The notes beneath the pieces are model-generated. The model made no database searches and was not told the DNA's origin. It saw only the letters and a program-made list of their open reading frames with translations. The position numbers and the translations under genes are program-made. Below are positions 8,245 to 17,343 of a stretch of DNA of 64,000 bases, piece after piece. The stretch's first letter is position 1. Each line of letters begins with the position of its first letter. This stretch comes from Enterobacter sp. SA187 (lineage in GTDB: Bacteria; Pseudomonadota; Gammaproteobacteria; Enterobacterales; Enterobacteriaceae): contig NZ_CP019113.1 of the NCBI RefSeq assembly GCF_001888805.2, positions 3,224,001 to 3,288,000 of the forward strand, in the 5' to 3' direction.

Positions 8245-9804
8245 GTGAACGTCGGTAAATACATCGCGGGTGCGTTGTCGCTCAACTCTTCGCTGGGGCG
8301 CAGCATTACCTTGTTTATGAGCGGATTGCTAATCGCAGGCATCGCCACCAGCGCCTGGACGCTGAACCGTTCCTGGGAGCGCGCCATCAAAGAGACGGAG
8401 CGCAGCGCAATCAACCTTTCGGTGTCGCAGGCTCGTCAGGCGGAAGATACCTTCGTACAGGCGGAACTGGCGCTGCGTGATATCCGTCGTAACGTGCCGC
8501 AAAGCGGGATCACCGGTATGGATCCGGTTAAATTTAACCGCTTTCTGGCCGATATCAAAGAGCGCCTGCCACAGCTGCATGGCCTGTTCGTCTATGACGC
8601 CCAGGGTTTTATGCGCGTGACCTCTTTTGGCAAGCTGCCTGCCATTACCAATAATGCCGATCGGGAATATTTTGTTTATCACCGCGCTAACGGACACGGC
8701 AGCGTGCACATCGGGCATGTGATCCGCAGCCGTTCGACCGGGGATCTGATTATTCCGGTGTCGCTGCGCATTAATGACGCCTACGGCGGCTTTGCCGGCG
8801 TGGCGCTGGCCACCGTGAAACTCGACTATTTCCGTCACTTCTATAATTACTTCGAGCTGGGGCCGCGCGATCTGTTAGCGCTGCTGAGCACCGACGGCAC
8901 GGCACTTTATGCCAGGCCATTTGATGACAACGTCATTAACCGCAATCTCTCTGTCAGCCCGTTATTCACCCGTGAACTCCCGAAACACGATCGCGGCAAC
9001 GCCACCTGGCTGTCAGCGCTCGATAAAGTAGAACGGATTTATGGCTACGCGCGCCTGGAACGATTCCCGCTGGTTGTGGCGGCGGGGTATGACAAACCGG
9101 CGCTGTGGCAAAGCTGGCTCACGGAAAGCCTACCGGATATCATCCTCAACGCGATGCTGTTGCTGGGCACGGTCATTATGGGGGCGCTGGTTTTCCGCCA
9201 GGTGAGACGCAACGTACGCGATCAGGCGGAGCTGACTATGCTGCGGGATGAGCTGACCAGCATCAACCACACCTTACAGACCATGGCGCTGGCAGATGGC
9301 CTGACGGGGCTGGCGAACCGTCGCCAGTTTGATCTGTTCCTTGCCCAGGCGCTGAAAACGTCGGTGCATACGCAACGGCCCGTGTCGCTGATCATGATCG
9401 ATATCGATTTCTTTAAACGCTACAACGATCACTACGGTCACGTGGCGGGCGATAACTGTTTGCGTCAGGTTGGCGAAATACTAATGAAGCTGAATCTGCG
9501 GCAGAGTGATTTGATCGCCCGTTACGGCGGCGAAGAATTCGCTATCGTCCTGCCGGAGACCGATCTGCGCGAAGCCTTTATGCTGGCGCAAAATGCGGTG
9601 GATGCGGTGCGCTATGCACATATCAAACACGAACATTCCTCCACCGGGCGCAAAGTAGTGACCATCAGCGCGGGCTGCTTCAGCATGACGGGCACCGGCA
9701 CTGATGACGATGCGCGGATAATAAAAGAGGGCGCGGATTCCGCGCTGTATGCCGCAAAAATCAAAGGCCGAGATCGTGCTTTTGTGGTGTCGCCAGCGCC
9801 ATAA
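8245..9804 (+). CDS. Periplasmic-sensor diguanylate cyclase (Cache-like plus GGDEF)
   Basis: A 519-residue cyclase with a membrane helix at about residues 20-42, a periplasmic region of about 250 residues that looks like a double Cache sensor (FVYDAQGFMRVTS and DREYFVYHR segments), a second membrane helix around 300-320, a short coiled coil and a C-terminal GGDEF domain. The active motif is GGEEF at 428-432 and the inhibitory site RQSD at 419-422. The start is GTG at 8245 behind a strong AGGAGGAAC. It is monocistronic with its own terminator. Cache domains bind small metabolites outside the cytoplasm; the ligand is unknown. Confidence 0.9.
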   Translation: MNVGKYIAGALSLNSSLGRSITLFMSGLLIAGIATSAWTLNRSWERAIKETERSAINLSVSQARQAEDTFVQAELALRDIRRNVPQSGITGMDPVKFNRFLADIKERLPQLHGLFVYDAQGFMRVTSFGKLPAITNNADREYFVYHRANGHGSVHIGHVIRSRSTGDLIIPVSLRINDAYGGFAGVALATVKLDYFRHFYNYFELGPRDLLALLSTDGTALYARPFDDNVINRNLSVSPLFTRELPKHDRGNATWLSALDKVERIYGYARLERFPLVVAAGYDKPALWQSWLTESLPDIILNAMLLLGTVIMGALVFRQVRRNVRDQAELTMLRDELTSINHTLQTMALADGLTGLANRRQFDLFLAQALKTSVHTQRPVSLIMIDIDFFKRYNDHYGHVAGDNCLRQVGEILMKLNLRQSDLIARYGGEEFAIVLPETDLREAFMLAQNAVDAVRYAHIKHEHSSTGRKVVTISAGCFSMTGTGTDDDARIIKEGADSALYAAKIKGRDRAFVVSPAP

Positions 9805-9820
9805 GCATTTTCTTACCCCG

Positions 9821-9852
9821 AAAAAGCATGCCCGACGGCATGCTTTTTTTTG
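9821..9852 (+). terminator. Strong rho-independent terminator
   Basis: Perfect 12-bp stem AAAAAGCATGCC / GGCATGCTTTTT with loop CGAC and an extended T-run, directly after the cyclase gene. Confidence 0.92.
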
Positions 9853-10092
9853 GGCGACGTTTTATAGCCCTTCAATAAAACCACAGTGGGCGTAACAATA
9901 GTTTAACCATCCTGCCTAAATATCCCAACAACCAGTACCATCTGTAAATGAAATATTGTTTTAATTTACTATATATATTATTTCAACTGTGATGTGGCTA
10001 GCAGATCTGCGACAATCGGCAGTGCTAGTATCCCGGCGGGTTCTTTGCATGGAAACCCAAAAATAATGGTGTAATCAGTCGTACCTACTGGG

Positions 10093-11379
10093 ATGAGAAT
10101 AATGGATATACTTTTAGGGCTTGTTAAAACGCCCGCCGTTATCATAGCAATCGTCGCCTTTCTGGGATTGTTATTTCAAAAAGCCTCAATTTCCCGTTTA
10201 ATTACAGGAACCTTTTTATCTTTTATCGGTTTTACGATGATCAAAGTGGGCGGCAGCATCTTAATGAAAGTGCTGACGGCCTTTAGCTCACTGTTTTCTA
10301 ATGCCTTTAACATCGTTGGGGTGGTGCCCAGCAACGAAGCCATCATGGCGGCTACCATTGATAAGCTGGGCTCAATCGCTGCGCTTATCCTGTTGTTTTC
10401 CATGATTTTAAATATACTGCTGGCCCGTTTTACCCGTTGTAAATACATTTACCTGTCGCTGCATCTGGTGTTGTTTATGGCATTTGCCATCACCGCGGTG
10501 CTGATGCAGTTCGGTTTCAGTCATACCATGATGATTATCATTGCCTCGCTGCTTATCGGCACCTATATGGCGGTATCGCCATTTATCCTGAGCCGCTTTA
10601 GCCGTGAAATCATCGGTTCCAATGAATACGCTATTTCTCATGCGGCTATTTCTTCTTATGTTATTGGCTCTTATATGGGGAAATGGTTCGGTAATAAAAA
10701 TAGCGATACCGAACATTTAAATATCAGCAATAAATTTGATTTTATTCGTGAGCCAAATATTGCAACCTTGTTAACAATGTTGGTGCTGCTGCTGATCTCC
10801 TGTATTTTTGCCACCCAGCCGCAGATTAAGGATGCCATGACCGTGGTGTATGGCGCAGGGGCAGGGGATAAGAACGTGGTTATCTTTGTGCTTGAGCAGT
10901 CGGCGACATTTGCCTGCGGCCTGTATCTGGCTAAAGCCGGGGTAAATTTATTTACCGCAGAGATCGTCCCGGCCTTTAAAGGTTTTGCCCGTGTATTTGC
11001 GCCTGGGGCCGTCCCGGCGGTGGATGTGATGGTGTTATTCACCAAAGCGCCAAACGCCACGCTGATTGGCTTCCTCATCAGCTTTGCGGTTGAGCTGGTC
11101 TGTATCTTCCTGTTCCCCTTTATCGGTCTGCCGATTATCGTGCCGGGGATCATGGCGAGTTTTATCACCGGCGGTGCGGCGGCTATCTTTGGTAATGCCA
11201 CCGGAGGATTCCGCGGCGCGGTGATCGCCAGCAGCATTAACGGATTACTGCTGTGCGTATTACCGGCGCTGACGTTGCCTATCTTCTCGCAGCTGGGCGC
11301 GAAAGGCGTAACCTTTGCGGATCCGGACTTTACGCTGCCGTCATTGATTCTTGATTATCTGCTGCGGTTATTCAGCTAA
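10093..11379 (+). CDS. Ascorbate-type PTS permease IIC (SgaT/UlaA family), orphan
   Basis: A very hydrophobic 428-residue protein with about ten membrane helices, resembling the SgaT/UlaA IIC family that imports L-ascorbate or related acid sugars while EIIB phosphorylates them. No IIA, IIB or catabolic gene is adjacent, so a phosphate donor would have to be encoded elsewhere, or it may work without phosphorylation. The start may be ATG 10093 or ATG 10102; neither has an outstanding ribosome site. Family placement is moderately sure and the substrate is unknown. Confidence 0.72.
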   Translation: MRIMDILLGLVKTPAVIIAIVAFLGLLFQKASISRLITGTFLSFIGFTMIKVGGSILMKVLTAFSSLFSNAFNIVGVVPSNEAIMAATIDKLGSIAALILLFSMILNILLARFTRCKYIYLSLHLVLFMAFAITAVLMQFGFSHTMMIIIASLLIGTYMAVSPFILSRFSREIIGSNEYAISHAAISSYVIGSYMGKWFGNKNSDTEHLNISNKFDFIREPNIATLLTMLVLLLISCIFATQPQIKDAMTVVYGAGAGDKNVVIFVLEQSATFACGLYLAKAGVNLFTAEIVPAFKGFARVFAPGAVPAVDVMVLFTKAPNATLIGFLISFAVELVCIFLFPFIGLPIIVPGIMASFITGGAAAIFGNATGGFRGAVIASSINGLLLCVLPALTLPIFSQLGAKGVTFADPDFTLPSLILDYLLRLFS

Positions 11380-11381
11380 AC

Positions 11382-11417
11382 CAGAAACCGGGGGAGCAGG
11401 CTCCTCCGGTTTTCTGA
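11382..11417 (+). terminator. Terminator of the IIC gene
   Basis: A long imperfect hairpin, CAGAAACCGGGGGAG / CTCCTCCGGTTTTCTG, with loop CAGG, immediately after the stop codon. Confidence 0.75.
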
Positions 11418-11520
11418 ATCCTGTTGCCGCGCTTTAACTCGTGAGAGCCTTGCGCAACAATTGCATTACGCCGCGCCGGACAGTATGGTGAGCAGGATTT
11501 TTTCTTTCTTCGGGATCACC

Positions 11521-11787
11521 ATGGCAGAGCATGTTTCCAAAGACCCGCTGCACGGCGTCACACTTGAAGCCTTACTGACCGATCTGGTCGCCCGTTTTGG
11601 CTGGGAAGAACTGGCCGCGCGCATCAATATCAACTGTTTTAAAAAAGATCCGAGTATCAAATCAAGCCTGAAATTTTTGCGCCGCACGCCCTGGGCGCGC
11701 AAAGAGGTGGAAGATTTGTACGTCAGCACGCTGGGTGAAAAAAGCGTAGCATCGCCTGGGGAAGATCCCTGGGCTAAATGGAAGTAG
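11521..11787 (+). CDS. VF530-family (DUF2132) small DNA-binding-type protein
   Basis: An 88-residue protein matching the VF530 family throughout: SKDPLHGVTLEALL near the N-terminus, then GWEELAARI and the KKDPSIKSSLKFLRRTPWAR block. Members are small helical proteins with a proposed DNA-binding role and no assigned pathway. ATG 11521 is preferred because the family homology starts right after it; in-frame ATG 11485 and TTG 11461 would add residues with no resemblance to the family. It stands alone ahead of the cold-shock gene. Confidence 0.78.
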   Translation: MAEHVSKDPLHGVTLEALLTDLVARFGWEELAARININCFKKDPSIKSSLKFLRRTPWARKEVEDLYVSTLGEKSVASPGEDPWAKWK

Positions 11788-11890
11788 GGCGACCATATAC
11801 CGCATGCCCTGGCCGTGCCGGTCGGGGCTGATAACATCGCGGCACGGCACATTTGTAAATTCCCTTTTCAAATCACTGACAAAAGTAATC

Positions 11891-12098
11891 TTGCTAATTA
11901 ATTCTTAACAGTCCACTATGCGTCATCGGTTTGGCATACAGACCTTATGAAAGCAGTTTTAGTAAAGCAGTCCTCATTTCAAGCGTTATCCAAAGATACT
12001 CTTCTGCATGAGCCTCCTCCTAAGCGCCCAATAAGTCATCATCTGCAACAGGCCATGTTCGCCACGACGTGTGGCTCAAATAATTAAAGGAAGTATCT
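11891..12098 (+). promoter_or_regulatory. cspA-type promoter and long cold-box 5' leader
   Basis: Ahead of the cold-shock gene is a leader of about 170 nt without coding potential. Its start (11927-11945) resembles the cold-box region of E. coli cspA-family mRNAs (CGGTTTGGCATACAGACC, followed by AAAGCAG-type repeats), and its end carries AAAGGAAG before ATG. A -35-like TTGCTA is at 11891-11896 and a poor -10 (CACTAT) at 11914-11919. Known leaders of this class are RNA thermosensors that open for translation in the cold. Confidence 0.65.
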
Positions 12099-12311
12099 AT
12101 GTCTAATAAAATGACTGGTTTAGTAAAATGGTTTAACTCTGAAAAAGGCTTCGGCTTTATTACCCCAGCCGACGGCAGCAAAGATGTATTCGTACATTTT
12201 TCCGCCATTCAGAGTAACGATTATAAGACCCTGGATGAAGGCCAGAAAGTTGAGTTCTCTGTTGAGAATGGCGCTAAAGGCCCGGCAGCGGCTAACGTTA
12301 CCGCGCTTTAA
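12099..12311 (+). CDS. CspA-family cold-shock protein
   Basis: A 70-residue single cold-shock domain with both RNA-binding motifs (KGFGFI and VFVHF). It closely resembles E. coli CspA/CspB/CspG; I cannot choose among these paralogues. It is an RNA chaperone that melts secondary structure at low temperature. The cspA-type leader upstream suggests strong cold induction. It is monocistronic with a terminator at 12382-12408. Confidence 0.95.
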   Translation: MSNKMTGLVKWFNSEKGFGFITPADGSKDVFVHFSAIQSNDYKTLDEGQKVEFSVENGAKGPAAANVTAL

Positions 12312-12381
12312 CCGCGAAAATCGCACTGACGCTTACGACAGCGATGACGGTATAAGCCTGAGCAGATAAGTGAACGTGATA

Positions 12382-12408
12382 AAAAAACCCGCCATGAGCG
12401 GGTTTTTT
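12382..12408. terminator. Bidirectional terminator between csp and the quinoprotein gene
   Basis: An 11-bp stem AAAAAACCCGC / GCGGGTTTTTT with a 5-nt loop. It serves the rightward csp gene and the leftward quinoprotein gene ending at 12438. Confidence 0.9.
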
Positions 12409-12437
12409 ATTATTTTAGCGGCAGGATTTATACGCCA

Positions 12438-14534
12438 TTATTCAGGCAGCGCATAGACCACGACCTGATCGCCAACCTGATCCTTCAGGATAGTATTCCC
12501 GCCTGCCACGAACGCCACATACTGACGGCCTTTATATTCATAGACCGATGGGTTCGCTACCGCAGGGGCTTCCACCTGATCGGACCACAGCTCTTCACCG
12601 CTCTCAACCGAGTAGGCGCGAACTTTGGCATCCATCGACGCGCCGATAAAGACCACGCCGCCAGCGGTGACAGCCGGACCGCCGATAGTCGGTGAGCCCC
12701 AGCTTTCCGGCATAAAGAAGCCGTACTGCTGAGACGCGCCAACCGGACGACGCCATTTCACATCACCGGTATGCATATCCAGCGCGACGATTTCGCCGAA
12801 CGGCGGCTGCCAGCACGGCATACCCAGCCAGTTATTCGCCACCATCAGACGCATACCGTAAGGCGCGCCTTCCTGCGGTGCGAAACCGCTTTCGTTACCG
12901 GAACCTTTATCCGCTTTATCGTAATCTTCGCGGCTGTAAAGCTTCACATACTGCACAATGTGCGAGGTGTTGACGATGGCGATCTGTTTTTGCGGATCGA
13001 ATGCCACGCCGCCCCATTGCACGCCACCGGCGCTGTCCGGATAGGTCAGGGCGCCTTCGCCTTTAGTGGTTGGCGGCGTATACATGCCTTCATAGGTCAG
13101 GTTATCCCACAGACGGGAGCACTGGCCCGCGCCCACCATATCCGCCAGTTTCCAGATTTCCGGCTTTTTCGATTGATCGAGCAGCGGGGCGGGTTTGGTC
13201 GGGAACGGCTGCGTTGGCGAAAGCACTTCGCCCTGCACCGAACCATCGCCCTGCGGCACCGGACGTTCTTCGATTGGCCAGACATCCTCGCCGGTCAGAC
13301 GGTTTACCACAAACAGGAAGCCCTGTTTGGTCGCCTGGATCAGCGCCGGGATCTGTTTGCCGTCAACGGTGATATCCATCAGCGTCGGCGCGGAGTTGAT
13401 ATCATAATCCCACACATCATGATGCACCCACTGGCGTGACCAGACCACTTTACCGGTGTTAATGTCCAGCGCCGTGGTGGAAGTGCCGAGCGGGATCGGA
13501 TCGACGCGGTTACCGCCCCAGTAGTTAGGGGAAGGAGAGGAGACCGGCAGATAGACCAGACCATGGGCTTCATCGGCAGACATGTGCGTCCAGACGTTGG
13601 CGGTACCGGTACGTTTACGAATTTCTTCCGGGATCGCCTCAAAGGTCCATTCGCGCTCGCCGGTCTGCGCATTAAATGAAAACACGCTGCCCGGAGGCGC
13701 TTCGGCATAAGCCCAGTCTTTACCGGCCCAGCCAACCAGCAGATGATTACCGACGACCGTTGGCGGTTGCAGTATCGAGAGCGGATATTTGGCGTTTACC
13801 GTGTTCCACTGATTAATATCCAGCACGCCTTTATCAGCGAAACCTTCGCACGGCTTACCGGAATCGGCGTCCAGCGCAAAGAGTTTGCCATCCACCGTAC
13901 CCATATAGACGATCTTCTGACAGGCCTCTCCGGCGACCGGATTTTTTGCCTGCCAGTAAGAGACGCCACGGTTTTTCAGTACCGGCTGCGTCAGCGCTTT
14001 GCGGGAAGATTTGGTGTCATAGTGCCACTTTTCTTTGCCGGTGCCTGGATCCAGGGCAATCAGACGATCAAAGGGTGTGCCGATATAGATCGTTTCGTTG
14101 GCGAAAATCGGCGTGGCTGACCAGACGGTGGCAGGCGTATCGCCTTTGCCATCCGACACATCGCCGGTATGGAACTCCCAGACTTTCTTCAGTTTACCGA
14201 CGTTTTCCGCCGTGATTTGCTTCAGCGGGCTATATTTCTGGGCGTTAAGCTGGCCGTGGAAGCTGTCCCAGGTGGCGGAAGACGGCACCAGAGATGTCGC
14301 CGGATTGCCGGCAGATTCAACTTTTTTGCCGTCTGACTGACCGGAAGACGCCTCGTCAGTGGTTTTTGTGGTGCCGGGATCTTGCTGATCCGCTGCGTCC
14401 ACGTTCACTTTTTCCTGTGTTCCCATCGAGGCTTCAGCGGCTTTGTCCTGCGCCTGAAGGGAGAGGGGCGCGACCAGTAGCGCCAGCGCCGTCATGCTGA
14501 CTTTCATTAAGGGATAGTGTTTATCGTTATACAC
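12438..14534 (-). CDS. Periplasmic PQQ-dependent dehydrogenase (glucose/quinate/shikimate family)
   Basis: A 698-residue quinoprotein with an N-terminal signal peptide (about residues 10-29, ending LQAQ), a low-complexity acidic linker to about residue 80, then an eight-bladed propeller. Tryptophan-docking-type repeats such as GTGKEKWHYD, NTGKVVWSRQ and HTGDVKWRRP are clear. Family members oxidise sugars or polyols in the periplasm with PQQ and pass electrons to ubiquinone. Classical Gcd carries five N-terminal membrane helices; here those are missing and a separate small membrane protein is encoded just upstream. The start is GTG 14534, with GAGGAA upstream. Substrate undetermined; no PQQ biosynthesis genes are in the window. 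Confidence 0.88.
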   Translation of the reverse strand: MYNDKHYPLMKVSMTALALLVAPLSLQAQDKAAEASMGTQEKVNVDAADQQDPGTTKTTDEASSGQSDGKKVESAGNPATSLVPSSATWDSFHGQLNAQKYSPLKQITAENVGKLKKVWEFHTGDVSDGKGDTPATVWSATPIFANETIYIGTPFDRLIALDPGTGKEKWHYDTKSSRKALTQPVLKNRGVSYWQAKNPVAGEACQKIVYMGTVDGKLFALDADSGKPCEGFADKGVLDINQWNTVNAKYPLSILQPPTVVGNHLLVGWAGKDWAYAEAPPGSVFSFNAQTGEREWTFEAIPEEIRKRTGTANVWTHMSADEAHGLVYLPVSSPSPNYWGGNRVDPIPLGTSTTALDINTGKVVWSRQWVHHDVWDYDINSAPTLMDITVDGKQIPALIQATKQGFLFVVNRLTGEDVWPIEERPVPQGDGSVQGEVLSPTQPFPTKPAPLLDQSKKPEIWKLADMVGAGQCSRLWDNLTYEGMYTPPTTKGEGALTYPDSAGGVQWGGVAFDPQKQIAIVNTSHIVQYVKLYSREDYDKADKGSGNESGFAPQEGAPYGMRLMVANNWLGMPCWQPPFGEIVALDMHTGDVKWRRPVGASQQYGFFMPESWGSPTIGGPAVTAGGVVFIGASMDAKVRAYSVESGEELWSDQVEAPAVANPSVYEYKGRQYVAFVAGGNTILKDQVGDQVVVYALPE

Positions 14535-14544
14535 GGGCGATTCC

Positions 14545-14997
14545 TCAGACTTTTACGCGATGGTTGTGATGCGCGGGGTTGCGGCTCATCATGATCAGAC
14601 CAATGAGACCGACTACCATTGCGGCCGTAATGATGTACTGGTGCAGCAGCGCCGCTGCAAAACCAATACCGACCAGCATGATCAGCGTAATAATCACCAG
14701 AAAAATGCGCATACCGCGGCGGGATACGGCACGTATAGCAAAGGCCAGCAGCGCCACCACGACACAGTCGATAGCCACGCCCAGTGCGCCGATGGTACCG
14801 GTGACGCCGGTAAGCGGCGTCAGCCAGGCGTATAGCGCGACGACGAAGCCGATCACGGCAGCCAGCAGCAGCAGCCAGCTGCCGGTGCGCGAGGATTGAG
14901 TTTGTAACATCCAGGAAGTCCCCATCAAAAATAAAAAAAGAGTAACAAGGGTGTATCGGTGAATTTTGCAGCTGACATGCGCAGCGGCAAAGTTCAC
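14545..14997 (-). CDS. Small polytopic membrane protein, likely membrane subunit of the quinoprotein dehydrogenase
   Basis: A 150-residue protein with four or five hydrophobic helices (LVTLFLFLMGTSWML, WLLLLAAVIGFVVALYAWL and others) ending in a basic tail. It ends 10 nt before the quinoprotein start, in the same orientation, so the two are very probably one operon. Its size and topology resemble the membrane domain that is fused to the propeller in Gcd-type dehydrogenases, which holds the quinone site. My inference is that it anchors the quinoprotein and takes its electrons. ATG/alternative start choice is uncertain at the N-terminus. Confidence 0.7.
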   Translation of the reverse strand: MNFAAAHVSCKIHRYTLVTLFLFLMGTSWMLQTQSSRTGSWLLLLAAVIGFVVALYAWLTPLTGVTGTIGALGVAIDCVVVALLAFAIRAVSRRGMRIFLVIITLIMLVGIGFAAALLHQYIITAAMVVGLIGLIMMSRNPAHHNHRVKV

Positions 14998-15157
14998 TGA
15001 ACGTAACTCAGTATAGAAGATGGTTTTTTTTATGGGGCGCTCAAATCTGGGAGTTGCCGGTCAGCGGTTCATCATAAAGGTTTAAGATGCAGGCGTGCCG
15101 GAATGTTAACTTTAGCTAAACTTAAATCTCAGCTCTTAACGCAAAGAGGAGAAGGTA

Positions 15158-15481
15158 ATGGCTGATCCAATACTTATTGATACGCTGGAGTTTGGCAATG
15201 ATGGTGCGACCGCTCAGAAGTATGAGATTTATGGCGATGATGAGCAAAGACCTGCCTATGCGCTGATTTACCGGCAAGATCAGGGCGAGTGGATCAAACT
15301 TGATGAAACGCTTGAGTTTGCGGCCCGGGAGGAGCAAAAAGCAGCGTCGTCTACCATGGATTATGGATCCAGTGACGGCCTGCCAGAACTACGCGATCTC
15401 CCCGGTGAAGCGAAAGAGCGCTGCAAAACACACTGGCAGGAAAACCAGGGAACCGGTGATGGCGCAGCTTCGTCAGCGTAA
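15158..15481 (+). CDS. Hypothetical acidic 107-residue protein
   Basis: Supported by a strong ribosome site (AGGAGAAGG before ATG) and an even, acidic, soluble composition. It has no signal peptide, membrane helix or recognised motif, and its C-terminal third is low-complexity and glycine/serine/alanine rich. It lies between the quinoprotein operon and hipBA, with no operon partner. I do not recognise a family. Confidence 0.6.
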   Translation: MADPILIDTLEFGNDGATAQKYEIYGDDEQRPAYALIYRQDQGEWIKLDETLEFAAREEQKAASSTMDYGSSDGLPELRDLPGEAKERCKTHWQENQGTGDGAASSA

Positions 15482-15618
15482 AGCGTCAACGCCGGTAACT
15501 GTGCAGCATGCTGAAATGAACGTCCGCGCCAGGCGGGCGTAATTATGTTAAATGTAGAGCGGCGATATTCCAAAGTCATCTCATTGTCTTACCGCTTCAA
15601 AGTCGTATCCCTTCATTA

Positions 15619-15692
15619 ACAGCTTTCAGGCTGTAATATTGATAAAACAGCCTGTAGGGTGTATCTTCAGAATACAGCCTGAGAGTTGTATC
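15619..15692 (+). promoter_or_regulatory. hipBA promoter with candidate HipB operators
   Basis: A -35 TTGATA (15639-15644), 17 nt, then -10 TATCTT (15662-15667). The promoter is wrapped in repeats: two direct copies of ACAGCCTG-N6-GTATC at 15647-15665 and 15674-15692 (27-nt period), a dyad TGTAT-N7-ATACA overlapping the -10, and ACAGC-N6-GCTGT at 15619-15634. Such placement fits autorepression by HipB. These differ from the E. coli TATCC-N8-GGATA operator, so the assignment is inferred. Confidence 0.55.
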
Positions 15693-15719
15693 AGCTCCCG
15701 TTAAAGTGGCCTCCTCATT

Positions 15720-16013
15720 ATGAAAAATGTTTACCCGTTAAAAACGCTTAACCAGCTGCGTCCATTACTCCTTGGTTTTCGCAAAGCGCATGGCCTGACG
15801 CAAAAAGAGGTGTCCGAAAGGTTAGGCGTAACGCAGCAGACTTACGCCCGTCTGGAGGCCAATCCTGCCAGTGCCAGCATTGAGCGCCTGTTTAAGGTGT
15901 TTTCCGTCCTGGGTGTCGAAATCAGCCTTTCCTCAGCGACCCTTGCCTCAGAGAACAGGCAGGCGGAGGGAAATTCAGATTTACATTCACCTGCACGGCT
16001 GGAGAAATGGTAA
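15720..16013 (+). CDS. hipB: HipB-type antitoxin, XRE-family repressor
   Basis: A 97-residue antitoxin with an XRE helix-turn-helix (HGLTQKEVSERLGVTQQTYARLE) in its first half, which should bind both HipA and the operators upstream. The C-terminal tail ends in tryptophan, as in E. coli HipB, where the tail matters for Lon turnover and HipA neutralisation. There is no good ribosome site ahead of ATG 15720 (the preceding CCTCCT is the wrong sense), so translation may be weak. Only 4 nt separate it from hipA. Confidence 0.88.
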   Translation: MKNVYPLKTLNQLRPLLLGFRKAHGLTQKEVSERLGVTQQTYARLEANPASASIERLFKVFSVLGVEISLSSATLASENRQAEGNSDLHSPARLEKW

Positions 16014-16017
16014 CGAT

Positions 16018-17343
16018 ATGAGCAGGATAAAGCCGCGTTTAGCAATATGGATGAATGGCATCCACGTCGGATTCTGGGAGAAAAGCAGAGGGGAAGATTT
16101 ATTGCGCTATCTGCCGGAATGGATTGCTGACGGGCAGGGCAGGCCTTTATCACTGTCCCTTCCTTTTACACCCGGTAATCAAGCCTGGCGCGGGAATATT
16201 GTCCGCGACTATTTTGATAATTTATTACCCGACAGTGAAGGGATACGCCGACGCCTGGCGATGCGCTATCAGGCAGAAAGTCTTGAACCTTTTGACCTGC
16301 TGACAGAGCTGGGAAAAGACTGCGTGGGCGCGATACAACTTTTGCATGAAGACGAGGAGCCCACGGATTTATATTCCGTAAAATATCGTCCGCTTTCTGC
16401 ATCAGAAATCGCGACAGCCTTGCGAAATACTACCCAGGTATTGCTGCCCGGCAGGCAGGATGATGCTAACGATCTGTGTTTATCGATTGCCGGCGCGCAG
16501 GAAAAAACAGCCTTACTGTGGCATGAAGGCCAGTGGTGCATGCCCGAAGGTAATACGCCGACGACCCATATTTTCAAGTTACCGCTCGGGCTGGTCGGCA
16601 ATATGAAAGCTGATATGAGTACGTCAGTAGAAAATGAATGGCTGTGTTCGTTGCTTCTTGAACACTACGGCATCCCCGTGGCACGAACGGAGATCGCGCA
16701 GTTTGAAGATCAGAAGGCCCTGGTGGTAGCGCGTTTTGACCGGAAATGGTCCGCCGATCGGCAGTGGATCATTCGTTTACCCCAGGAGGATATGTGTCAG
16801 GCTCTGGGCGTTTCTCCTTTACGAAAATACCAGGCGGACGGTGGGCCGGGTATTTCGGACATTATGGAAATACTGAGTCATTCTGACCTGGCTGAACATG
16901 ACAGAGCGCAGTTCTTCAGAGCGCAGATTATTTTCTGGCTGATGGCTGCAACGGACGGCCACGCCAAAAATTTCAGTATCGCGATCGCGCCGCAGGGCCG
17001 TTATCATCTGACGCCGCTGTATGACGTTTTGTCGGCATGGTCGGTGATCGGTCACGGGAATAATCAGATCGCCTGGCAGAAATGCAAGCTGGCGATGGCC
17101 GTCCGGGGCAGCAGCAATTATTACCAGATTTACCGCATACAAAAACGGCACTGGATCAACCATGGCAAGCTGGCTGGCCTGGGTGAGCAGCAGATAGAAA
17201 CCATGCTGGATGAAATTATTTCCGTGACGCCGGGCGTCATTGACCGTGTTATGGCGTTACTTCCGCAGACGTATCCGCAGGAACTTGCTGACAGTATTTT
17301 TAATGGCATCAGGCAGCAATGCAGGCATCTGGAAGAAAAATAG
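16018..17343 (+). CDS. hipA: HipA-type serine/threonine-protein kinase toxin
   Basis: A 441-residue kinase toxin matching E. coli HipA (440 residues) over its whole length. E. coli HipA phosphorylates glutamyl-tRNA synthetase, stops translation and promotes persistence. The activation-loop serine that HipA autophosphorylates lies in LSIAGAQEKTA (S156), the catalytic aspartate in ATDGHAKNFS (D313), and the downstream LYDVLSA segment is intact, so the toxin looks functional. ATG 16018 is chosen because homology begins here; an upstream in-frame extension overlaps hipB and has no homology. Confidence 0.93.
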   Translation: MSRIKPRLAIWMNGIHVGFWEKSRGEDLLRYLPEWIADGQGRPLSLSLPFTPGNQAWRGNIVRDYFDNLLPDSEGIRRRLAMRYQAESLEPFDLLTELGKDCVGAIQLLHEDEEPTDLYSVKYRPLSASEIATALRNTTQVLLPGRQDDANDLCLSIAGAQEKTALLWHEGQWCMPEGNTPTTHIFKLPLGLVGNMKADMSTSVENEWLCSLLLEHYGIPVARTEIAQFEDQKALVVARFDRKWSADRQWIIRLPQEDMCQALGVSPLRKYQADGGPGISDIMEILSHSDLAEHDRAQFFRAQIIFWLMAATDGHAKNFSIAIAPQGRYHLTPLYDVLSAWSVIGHGNNQIAWQKCKLAMAVRGSSNYYQIYRIQKRHWINHGKLAGLGEQQIETMLDEIISVTPGVIDRVMALLPQTYPQELADSIFNGIRQQCRHLEEK

